A stretch of DNA of 14,868 bases, from contig CAZIHO010000090.1 in NCBI GenBank assembly GCA_964538875.1, positions 1 through 14,868 of the forward strand, read 5' to 3'. The position numbers and the translations under genes were made by a program. This document shows positions 7,028 to 13,365 of this stretch, piece after piece. The stretch comes from CAZIHO01 sp964538875. GTDB lineage: Bacteria; Pseudomonadota; Gammaproteobacteria; Chromatiales; Chromatiaceae. Positions within the stretch are counted from its first letter, which is position 1; the number at the start of each line of letters is the position of its first letter. The notes beneath the pieces are model-generated. The model was given only the letters and a program-made list of their open reading frames with translations, was not told the origin of the DNA and did no database searches.

Positions 7028-7896
7028 TAACCCAACTCCAAGCTGGTGACGCCAAAGATGCGCTCCTGGGCCAGTTCTGGGAAGGGCCCCAGGTACATGC
7101 GCGCGCAGGCGAACACTTCGTACATGCCCCACCGCTGAACCAACTCCAGGGCCGCCGGGTGGTTGTTGGGCACGTCCAGGAACAGGGGACCGGTGGCGTC
7201 GAACTCCGCCATGGCGGCCAATAGGGCGCCGGCCGCCGCCGCGTCGTCTGCGAACAGGGGGCCGACCCTACAGCCCAGACTGCAACGCCGGATCACGCCG
7301 AAGCCCGCCAGCACTCCGTCCCGGACGCACCCCAGGGCCAGGGCGTCCGGCTGGCCGATCCAGGGACCCAAGAAGTTGGGGCGACTGGCCGGAAAGCAGG
7401 TGCGGTCATAGGCCAGCACTTGATCGAAGGGTACCTCCGCCAGGGGCACCAGGGTTTCGTTGGACTGGCTGGCCGGCGGGCGGGCACCAGCGTCAAGGCA
7501 AAAGCGCAGGTCCCGGTGGGAGGCGACGAAACCGCCGGCGGCGTAATAGCTCTCCATGGGCAGCACCCCATCCATGCCGATCGGGGCGCCCGGCCGCAGC
7601 CGGGCCAGCAGCCGGTCCCGGCGGTAGTGCCACAGCCGGTTACCCAGGCCCTGGCGCCGATATTCCGGGCGCATGATGAAAAAGCCCATGAAACCGAACT
7701 CGCCCTGATAACAGGTGATGGCGCCGCCGCCGATCAGTTCACCGTCCAGCTCCGCCGCCACGAAAGCCGCCGGGTCCGTGGCCCAGAACAATGAGGCGTC
7801 GTGGCGGCCCGGATTCCAACCCTCAGCCGCCGCCCAACTGACCAAAATTTCCATTTCTGGAAAACTCATGGGGCGAATGTGCATATCGCTGGGCAT
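7027..7896 (-). CDS. Two-domain GNAT N-acetyltransferase (YitH-like, Acetyltransf_18 C-terminus)
   Basis: This predicted cytoplasmic acetyl-CoA-dependent acetyltransferase has 289 residues. Residues 5-130 form a GNAT domain with the acetyl-CoA pyrophosphate-binding signature RRQGLG at 80-85, preceded by the strand GFFIMRPEY. Residues 150-289 match the second half of YitH-type proteins (PF18014-like), with GPWIGQP, CRVGPLFAD, a LFLDVPNNHP strand and the C-terminal RMYLGPFPE...GVTSLELG. The substrate is unknown. The ATG at 7896 has TGGAG about nine bases upstream; a second ATG at 7884 is less well placed. The stop overlaps the start of the YhhQ-like transporter by one base, so the two are made together. 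Confidence 0.9.
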   Translation of the reverse strand: MPSDMHIRPMSFPEMEILVSWAAAEGWNPGRHDASLFWATDPAAFVAAELDGELIGGGAITCYQGEFGFMGFFIMRPEYRRQGLGNRLWHYRRDRLLARLRPGAPIGMDGVLPMESYYAAGGFVASHRDLRFCLDAGARPPASQSNETLVPLAEVPFDQVLAYDRTCFPASRPNFLGPWIGQPDALALGCVRDGVLAGFGVIRRCSLGCRVGPLFADDAAAAGALLAAMAEFDATGPLFLDVPNNHPAALELVQRWGMYEVFACARMYLGPFPELAQERIFGVTSLELG

Positions 7897-8110
7897 GGCA
7901 AGGCTCCAGGTGGGAACAGGTCTTGCGGAGGTTAGACGGGTTTGGCGCGACCAGCAACGCAGGCGCCGGACGCCAGCGCCCCAGGCAGCAGATCCTAAGG
8001 AAGGCGCCGACCCATGACATCAGGGGGAGCGAAGGGAGGCTTGGGGAGGTGGCCGGCACCTCCCCAGGCGGGACCCCGCCAGACCGGCGGAGCCCCGGTA
8101 ACTGGGTCGG
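7897..8110. other. 214-base intergenic region between two leftward genes
   Basis: This stretch holds the 3' flank of the repeat protein and the probable promoter region of the acetyltransferase gene. Its main visible structure is the strong hairpin at 8042-8066. I see no convincing gene and no clear sigma-70 promoter. Confidence 0.4.
8042..8066. other. Perfect 10-bp hairpin downstream of the repeat-protein gene
   Basis: TGGGGAGGTG (8042-8051) and CACCTCCCCA (8057-8066) are exact reverse complements around a five-base loop, GCCGG. It lies about 45 bases past the stop of the repeat protein. No T-run follows on either strand, so it does not meet the usual intrinsic-terminator rule, though it could be a poor or Rho-assisted terminator or an mRNA 3' stabiliser. 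A smaller five-pair hairpin (CCGCC/GGCGG) sits close by near 8087-8101. Confidence 0.5.
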
Positions 8111-9079
8111 TTAGGGGTTGCGCCGGGGCGGGCGGGGGCCGTAACCCGGACCGGCATCCCAGCCGCGTTCGGGAGCAAAACCCCAATCCTGCTCGGGGTA
8201 GCCCCAGCCAGGAGCCCCGCCCCAACCACCCCGGGGACCGCCCCAGGCCGGCGCGGGCGGCTGGCCCTGGCCCCAGGCCGGATAGGCGGGCGCGGACGGC
8301 CAACCAGGACCCTGCATCTGATGCATGCTCATGCAGGCCTCCCGTTGCTCTGGGGACATGGCCTCCATCATTTGCCGGTGTTTGGCCAACATGGGATCTT
8401 CCACCGGAGCAGCCGGCGGCTCCATCTGGGCTTCCCGCCAGGGCGACAGTTCCGGCAACTCAATACCCTGGGCTTTAGCCCGGGCGCGCATTTCCTGATA
8501 GTGCCGTTCGCGCATCGCCTCATAGGCGGCCGACGATCCCTGCATCATGGCCGGCCCNNNNNNNNNNNNNNNNNNNNNNNNNNNNNNNNNNNNNNNNNNN
8601 NNNNNNNNNNNNNNNNNNNNNNNNNNNNNNNNNNNNNNNNNNNNNNNNNNNNNNNNNGCGTCGCCGCCCTCCGCCTGGGCCTGCTCGGCGGACTGCTGGG
8701 CCTGATCCCAGGGCGGCGCCTCCGGCATCAGGATATTGGAGCGGGCCGCCCGTTGCCGCAGGTCCTGATAATGCTGGTTCAATTCGAAGCGGCGTTGCTC
8801 CCAACGCCGGTCGTTGGCCATGGCCTTGAGGCGCTCCAGCTCGGCACGCCGCTCCGCCACCTCGGGCGGAATCTCGTTGGGCTTGAGCAGGGTTCCGGGC
8901 TGGGCGACGGACTGGGCCTCGGGTTGGGCGGCGGACTGAGCCGCAGACTGGGTTCCGGCCGGGGCTTCGCCGGCGCCCGCCGGAGCCTCATCCGCGCTGG
9001 CTGCCAGGCCGTATTGGCTTAGAACCAGGGTCAGAACCGTCGCCGACGCGCGGTTCAGGAGGCGGTTGGAATAGGACAT
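8111..9079 (-). CDS. Exported repeat-containing protein of unknown function, interrupted by assembly gap
   Basis: I do not recognise the function. The ATG at 9079 has AAGGAG seven bases upstream and starts a signal peptide (MSYSNRLLNR, then a hydrophobic stretch ending around QYGLAASA). Next is an Ala/Gln/Pro-rich low-complexity segment with QSAAQSAAQ repeats, then a charged, helical region with a 22-residue unit that runs from HYQ to a Pro-Trp. After the gap a second copy of that unit appears, followed by MSPEQREACM and a ~55-residue tail very rich in Gly, Pro, Trp and Tyr. The Ns hide an unknown length. Both sides read open in the same frame as drawn, but that continuity depends on the placeholder length of 100, so this could in principle be two fragments. 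The frame upstream of 9079 is extension without a ribosome site. Likely periplasmic or surface-located. Confidence 0.7.
   Translation of the reverse strand: MSYSNRLLNRASATVLTLVLSQYGLAASADEAPAGAGEAPAGTQSAAQSAAQPEAQSVAQPGTLLKPNEIPPEVAERRAELERLKAMANDRRWEQRRFELNQHYQDLRQRAARSNILMPEAPPWDQAQQSAEQAQAEGGDXXXXXXXXXXXXXXXXXXXXXXXXXXXXXXXXXXGPAMMQGSSAAYEAMRERHYQEMRARAKAQGIELPELSPWREAQMEPPAAPVEDPMLAKHRQMMEAMSPEQREACMSMHQMQGPGWPSAPAYPAWGQGQPPAPAWGGPRGGWGGAPGWGYPEQDWGFAPERGWDAGPGYGPRPPRRNP
8438..8503 (-). repeat. Second copy of a 22-residue repeat unit (HYQEMR...LSPW)
   Basis: This unit encodes 22 residues starting HYQEMRARA and ending LPELSPW. It matches the copy at 8708-8773 at 11 of 22 positions with no gaps: the HYQ start, both arginines, an alanine, an isoleucine, Pro-Glu and the closing Pro-Trp. 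The pattern suggests an internally duplicated structural motif with a helical first half. Confidence 0.65.
8558..8657. other. Assembly gap of 100 Ns
   Basis: Exactly 100 Ns, the conventional placeholder for a scaffold join of unknown size. It falls inside the repeat protein, between two copies of its repeat unit, so the true sequence may contain more copies that the assembler could not resolve. Confidence 0.98.
8708..8773 (-). repeat. First copy of the 22-residue repeat unit (HYQDLR...APPW)
   Basis: This copy encodes 22 residues starting HYQDLRQRAA and ending MPEAPPW, in the region before the gap. It aligns without gaps to the copy at 8438-8503. The distance between the copies cannot be measured because the gap lies between them. 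Confidence 0.65.
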
Positions 9080-9419
9080 ACAGTGACTCCTTACTAGGTC
9101 TTGGCTAGGTGCTACGCAATGGATTCGGGAAACCAGGGTGGACTTCGAGCCCCGGACCCGAAGCGGCAAGTCCTGATCCTACTCCAGACCAGGCGGGGAC
9201 GGAACCTCGCGCCGCCGGGCCGCCAGCGGCACCTGGGACAGCTCCGCCAGGCCTGTCAAGCAAGCTGGTCAAAGAGCGGCCCGCCATGACCGCGCCGATA
9301 GCGGTCTCCCAAACCCCGTTCTAGCCATTGGAGCTGGCCGGGGAGGCTAAACTTGGGAGGGCCGCCGGGACCTGGATCCACCAGGCCGCGCCCCACCACC
9401 CACTCACCAAGGATCGCCC
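9080..9419. other. Divergent intergenic region of 340 bases
   Basis: This region separates the leftward repeat protein from the rightward MlaA-like gene and must contain promoters for both. I see no strong -35/-10 pair. Small hairpins are visible: GACCGC/GCGGTC at 9288-9306 with a seven-base loop, and CCTGG/CCAGG around 9370-9384. No open frame here has a plausible start and coding character. Confidence 0.4.
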
Positions 9420-10133
9420 ATGTCGCTCTTTGCCTGGATCGCCGCTGGCCTAGTGTTGCTCGGCACTCCCCCCCTGGGTGCCGAGGTGCCCAGCGCTGCC
9501 GCCACCCCGCCGCCCCAAGTCCAGGCTCCGGCCGACCCCCACGAGGCCATCAACCGCAAGTTGTTCGGCTTCAACGTCTGGCTGGTGGACCAGGTGGTGG
9601 AACCCAGCGCCGCTTGGTTGAGTGCCCACCTGCACGAAAGCATCCAGACCATGGGCCACAACATGTACGAAAACTTGGTCGAGCCGGAATTCATTTTCAC
9701 CAATGCCCTGGTGGGAGATTACCGCGCTGCCGGTACGTCCTCAGCCCGCTTCGTCATCAACTCCACCCTCGGCCTGCTGGGGGCCTGGGACGCCGCCGGC
9801 TGGATGGGCCTGGAGCGCAAGGAGGAGGGTTTCGTGGGCTCCCTGTGCGTGGCCGGTATGAGCCCTGGCAATTATGTGGTGTTGCCGGCGGTGGGACCCG
9901 GCACCGGCCACACGGTGATGTTGATTTCCGGCTTTTTCGTGGTGACCTGGTACGCCCTGGCCATGCTGTCCCCGGCCCTGGCCACCGCCGACATCCTGAC
10001 CGACCTGATGGCGTCGGCGGCCAGTCTGCGGGAGATGCGGGACATCCCCCCGGATGGCGATTCGGATCCCTATCAGGTGCAGCGGGATCGCTACCTGGAC
10101 TACCTGAAGGCCAACTGCCCGCCGGCGCCCTGA
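9420..10133 (+). CDS. mlaA: MlaA/VacJ-family protein lacking the lipobox cysteine
   Basis: MlaA proteins sit in the outer membrane and help remove surface-exposed phospholipids, passing them to the periplasmic carrier MlaC. The 237-residue product has the family core: DPHEAINRKLFGFN at 39-52, NLVEPEFIFTNALVGD at 85-100, RFVINSTLGLLGAWDAA at 110-126 and MSPGNYVVLPAVGPGTG at 147-163. Position 157 onward corresponds to the conserved LPxxGPS block, here GPGTG. The N-terminus is a hydrophobic signal with no cysteine near its end (LLGTPPLGAEV), so the usual lipid anchor is absent and the protein may be cleaved and released or anchored otherwise. The ATG has AAGGA about eight bases upstream. None of mlaBCDEF is nearby. 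A hydrophobic stretch at 165-190 corresponds to the region that packs in the membrane in MlaA. The family call is secure; the specific role is inferred. Confidence 0.85.
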   Translation: MSLFAWIAAGLVLLGTPPLGAEVPSAAATPPPQVQAPADPHEAINRKLFGFNVWLVDQVVEPSAAWLSAHLHESIQTMGHNMYENLVEPEFIFTNALVGDYRAAGTSSARFVINSTLGLLGAWDAAGWMGLERKEEGFVGSLCVAGMSPGNYVVLPAVGPGTGHTVMLISGFFVVTWYALAMLSPALATADILTDLMASAASLREMRDIPPDGDSDPYQVQRDRYLDYLKANCPPAP

Positions 10134-10164
10134 CCGGGTTCCGGCCAGGGAAGCGCCGCCCTGC

Positions 10165-10173
10165 TGCTACAAT
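10165..10173 (+). promoter_or_regulatory. Extended -10 promoter candidate for the phosphohexomutase
   Basis: TGCTACAAT at 10165-10173 matches an extended -10 (TGn plus TACAAT) 31 bases before the ATG at 10204. There is no recognisable -35, which extended -10 promoters can do without. If active, it would let the mutase be expressed independently of the MlaA-like gene that ends 70 bases upstream. Confidence 0.4.
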
Positions 10174-10203
10174 GGCGGTTTCTCGTCCCCAGGGAGTCTG
10201 CTC

Positions 10204-11694
10204 ATGACCACCAGTCCCAATCAACCGACCATCGCCGACCTGATGCGGGACAGCGGCGTCGGTTTCGGTACCTCCGGCGCCCGGGGTCTGGCGGACGCCA
10301 TGACGGACCGGATTTGTCACGCCTATACCCTGGGCTTTCTGGGTTATCTGGAAAGCCAGGGCTTGGCACCCGCCGGCGGATCCGTGGGTCTGGCCGGCGA
10401 CTTTCGCCCCAGTAGCCCCCGCATTCTGGCCGCCTGTGCCCAAGCGGTGCGGGATTCCGGCCGCCAGCCCCGCTATTTCGGCACCATTCCCACCCCGGCT
10501 CTGGTCCATTTCGGCATCCAATCCAGCCTGCCGACGCTGATGGCGACCGGCAGCCATATTCCGGCAGATCGCAATGGCATCAAGTTCCATACCCCCCTGG
10601 GGGAAATTCTGAAGCGGGATGAGGCGGGCATATTGGCCCAGCGCGTCAGTCCACCGGAGGAGCGTTTTAACGCCCAGGGCTGGTTCCGGGACCCAGCCCA
10701 GTTGCCGGCGCCGGACCCGGCCGCCCTGCACGCCTACCTAGGCCGCTATTTGGAAGGCTTCCCGGCGGACTGCCTGGCCGGCTACCGGATCGGTCTGTAT
10801 GAACATTCCTCGGTAGCCAGGGAATCCCTGTACCGGGTGTTGACCGGTCTGGGCGCCCAGGTGGAGCGCCTGGGCAGTTCCGAGGTGTTCATCCCGGTGG
10901 ACACCGAAGCCATCCGGCCCGAGGACCAGGCCCTGGGGGCCGCCTGGGGCGCCGAGGGACGCTTCGACGCCCTGATTTCCGCCGATGGGGATGGCGACCG
11001 GCCCCTGATCGGCGACCAGCGGGGCAACTGGTTGCGGGGTGATCTGGCCGGCATTCTGGTGGCCCGCTTCCTGGGTGCCACCGCCGTGGTGACGCCGGTC
11101 AGCAGCAACAGTGCCCTAGAACTCAGCGGCTGGTTCCACCACACCCAGCGCACCCGCATCGGTTCCCCCTACGTCATCGAGGGTATGCTGCAAGCCATGA
11201 CCCAGGGCGCTGATCCGGTGGTGGGTTACGAGGCCAATGGCGGCTTCCTGACCGGCACCGACTGGGTGCGGGACGGCCGCCACCTGACCGCCCTGCCCAC
11301 CCGGGACGCCATCTTGCCGGTCCTCGGCGTCCTGTTGCTGGCGCGGCAATTGGGTTGTCCCCTGTCGGAACTGGGCGCCCTGCTGCCACCCCGCTACACC
11401 GCCAGCGACCGGCTCAAGGAGTTTCCCCGGGAGCGGGCGGCGGCGCGTATCGCCGCCTGGAGCGCCGACCCGGCGCCCATGGCTGGCTTTTTCGACGCCG
11501 GGCTGGGCGCGCCGGTGCATCTGAACAGCATCGATGGTCTGCGCGTCACCTTCAGCAGCGGCGACATCCTGCATCTGCGCCAGTCCGGCAACGCCCCGGA
11601 GCTGCGGCTCTACACGGAAGCTGCGGACCCGGCCCGGGCCCAACATCTGTTGGAGGATGGCTTACAGCGGCTGGAGGCTTGGCGACGGGACTGA
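10204..11694 (+). CDS. Alpha-D-phosphohexomutase (phosphomannomutase/phosphoglucomutase family), divergent active site
   Basis: Enzymes of this family interconvert hexose 6-phosphates and 1-phosphates through a phosphoserine, feeding nucleotide-sugar and polysaccharide synthesis. The 496-residue product has all four family landmarks in order: FGTSGARG (21-28), the phosphoserine loop TGSHIP with Ser117, the magnesium loop DGDGDR at 261-266 (Asp261, 263 and 265), the sugar-recognition loop EANGG at 343-347 and the phosphate-binding loop RQSGNAPELRLY at 459-470. Several positions depart from the common forms: TGSHIP instead of TASHNP, and RQSGNAPE instead of RPSGTEPE. It may therefore prefer an unusual substrate; I cannot assign glucose, mannose or glucosamine. 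The ATG has AGGGAG about eight bases upstream. It converges with the histidine kinase gene, with only five bases between the stops. Confidence 0.92.
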   Translation: MTTSPNQPTIADLMRDSGVGFGTSGARGLADAMTDRICHAYTLGFLGYLESQGLAPAGGSVGLAGDFRPSSPRILAACAQAVRDSGRQPRYFGTIPTPALVHFGIQSSLPTLMATGSHIPADRNGIKFHTPLGEILKRDEAGILAQRVSPPEERFNAQGWFRDPAQLPAPDPAALHAYLGRYLEGFPADCLAGYRIGLYEHSSVARESLYRVLTGLGAQVERLGSSEVFIPVDTEAIRPEDQALGAAWGAEGRFDALISADGDGDRPLIGDQRGNWLRGDLAGILVARFLGATAVVTPVSSNSALELSGWFHHTQRTRIGSPYVIEGMLQAMTQGADPVVGYEANGGFLTGTDWVRDGRHLTALPTRDAILPVLGVLLLARQLGCPLSELGALLPPRYTASDRLKEFPRERAAARIAAWSADPAPMAGFFDAGLGAPVHLNSIDGLRVTFSSGDILHLRQSGNAPELRLYTEAADPARAQHLLEDGLQRLEAWRRD

Positions 11695-11699
11695 GACGC

Positions 11700-13364
11700 T
11701 CAGGCGCGGGTCTGGTCCAGCCAGCGCAACAGGGTGGCGTAGAGCTGATCCGGGTCCACGGGTTTGCCCACATGGTCGTCCATGCCAGCGGTGATGCAGC
11801 GGTCCCGGTCTTCCTCGAAGGCGTTGGCGGTCATGGCCAAAATGGGCAGACGCCGCGCCGCGCCCTCGTCGGCGCGGATGCGGCGGGTGGCTTCCAGTCC
11901 GTCTAACTGGGGCATTTGCACGTCCATCAGCACTAGGTCGAAGGGCTCCAATTGGGCCAGGGTGACCGCCTCGGCACCGTTCTCCGCCACCTCCACTTGC
12001 AGACCGGCTTCTTCCAACAGGGCCCTGGCCACTTCCTGATTGATGAGGTTGTCCTCGGCCAGCAAAATCCTGGCGCCGCCGTGCCGGTCGGCCAGTTCCT
12101 CAAACGCCGACAGGGCCAGGGGCGTGGGCAGGGTGCGGGCAGCCCGCTGCCCCCGGTGCAGCCGGGCGCTAAACCAAAAGGTGCTGCCAACCCCCGGAGT
12201 ACTGTCCACCCCCACCTCGCCGCCCATCATGCGCGCCAGATGACTGGCGATGGCGAGTCCCAAACCGGTGCCGCCGTGCTGGCGCGTGGGGGAGGAGTCG
12301 CCCTGCTCAAAGGCCCGGAACAGCCGCATCCGGTCCTCCGCCGAAATGCCAATGCCGGTGTCCCGCACTTCGCAGCGCATCAACAAACCGTTCCCCTGGT
12401 CTGATTCCTGGAGCCGGGCGTCCAGGCTAATGGAACCCCGGTCGGTGAACTTGATGGCGTTGCCGAGAAAATTGAGCAAAATCTGGCCGAGTCGCACCGG
12501 ATCGCCGCGCAGGGTCCCGGTCAAGGCCGGGTCCAGGTCCTGGTGCAACACCAGGCCCTTGCCCCGCGCCCGCTCGTCGAACAGGCTCATGACGTTGGCG
12601 ACCACGGATTCCAACTCGAAATCCGTTTCCGCCAACTGCATCTTGCCGGCCTCGATCTTGGACACGTCCAGGATGTCGTTAATCACCTGGAGCAGATGCT
12701 GGGCCGCCTGGGTGATCTTGTCCAATTGGACGTGGGTTGCCTCCTCCTGACTGCCGCGCCGGGTCAAGTAGGCCAGGCCGATGATGGCGTTGAGGGGGGT
12801 GCGGATTTCGTGGCTCATGTTGGCCAGAAAATCGCTCTTGGCCCGGTTGGCGGACTCCGCCGCCTCCTTGGCGTCCAGCAACGCCTGGGTATAGGCGGCG
12901 TGGTTGCGGCATAACAAAATGGCCTTGGCCAGGTTGCCCATGACCGGGTGGAAGATCTGGGTAATGGGCAGGCCAGTGTCCGGCATGGCGGGAGCCAGCA
13001 GCAGAATCACCCCCTGGGGGTCGATGGGCAACCGCAGAGCCACCTGATAGCGGGCGCCGCCCGGCAGATCCGCCCACAAATCCGCATGGGTCAAGAGTTC
13101 CGCACCGCCCCGGGCCAGGGCGCGGGGCAAGGGGATATCGCGCCCCATCCACTGGCGCAATTCAAAATTGCCGATGGCGCTGGCCACCTGGGCCCGGCAC
13201 TGATCGCCCTGGTCCTCCAGGTTCAGCAGCACCACGCCGGCGGGAAAGGAGGTATGAAACAGAATGCGTTGCAGGGTACGGGTCAGCAGGGCGTCCAGGT
13301 ACACCTCGCCGCCGATAACCAGGGCCAGGTCGTAGAGGACCGTCAGAATGCGTTCCCGGTCCAT
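11700..13364 (-). CDS. Soluble hybrid sensor histidine kinase with C-terminal receiver
   Basis: The 554-residue product has no membrane segment and should be cytoplasmic. Residues 1-155 look like a GAF-type sensory domain. A short coiled coil (about 158-179) leads to the dimerisation domain with phospho-acceptor His185 in SHEIRTPLN. The ATPase domain follows, with the DTGIG box at 335-339 and GTGLGL at 365-370. A receiver domain begins near 430, with an acidic pair at 437-438 (AEDN), phospho-acceptor Asp481 in MDVQMP, Thr512 and Lys534. No HPt domain is present, so phosphate probably passes to a separate HPt protein. The ATG at 13364 lies one base after the stop of the FIST gene, indicating translational coupling; a longer frame back to 13424 would overlap that gene. 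Its soluble layout and FIST partner resemble NahK-type NosP-associated kinases, so it is probably regulated by the FIST protein. Confidence 0.93.
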   Translation of the reverse strand: MDRERILTVLYDLALVIGGEVYLDALLTRTLQRILFHTSFPAGVVLLNLEDQGDQCRAQVASAIGNFELRQWMGRDIPLPRALARGGAELLTHADLWADLPGGARYQVALRLPIDPQGVILLLAPAMPDTGLPITQIFHPVMGNLAKAILLCRNHAAYTQALLDAKEAAESANRAKSDFLANMSHEIRTPLNAIIGLAYLTRRGSQEEATHVQLDKITQAAQHLLQVINDILDVSKIEAGKMQLAETDFELESVVANVMSLFDERARGKGLVLHQDLDPALTGTLRGDPVRLGQILLNFLGNAIKFTDRGSISLDARLQESDQGNGLLMRCEVRDTGIGISAEDRMRLFRAFEQGDSSPTRQHGGTGLGLAIASHLARMMGGEVGVDSTPGVGSTFWFSARLHRGQRAARTLPTPLALSAFEELADRHGGARILLAEDNLINQEVARALLEEAGLQVEVAENGAEAVTLAQLEPFDLVLMDVQMPQLDGLEATRRIRADEGAARRLPILAMTANAFEEDRDRCITAGMDDHVGKPVDPDQLYATLLRWLDQTRA

Positions 13365-13365
13365 G

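Noticed and set aside
6218..7030. Rightward 270-codon open frame opposite the YhhQ-like gene
   Set aside because: Its His/Gln/Asp-rich product is what results from reading the complement of hydrophobic membrane codons; there is no domain or ribosome site.
7028..7132. Longer start for the YhhQ-like transporter at 7132
   Set aside because: The extra 35 residues lie within the acetyltransferase coding sequence and are not membrane-like; the GTG at 7027 has a ribosome site and a stop-start overlap.
9353..10207. Rightward 284-codon frame overlapping the MlaA-like gene
   Set aside because: It reads Arg/Gly/Pro-rich noise in a different frame, whereas the frame at 9420-10133 carries clear MlaA motifs and a good ribosome site.
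9757..10731. Leftward 324-codon open frame across the MlaA-like and mutase genes
   Set aside because: It is antisense to two well-supported genes and spans their intergenic region without recognisable motifs.
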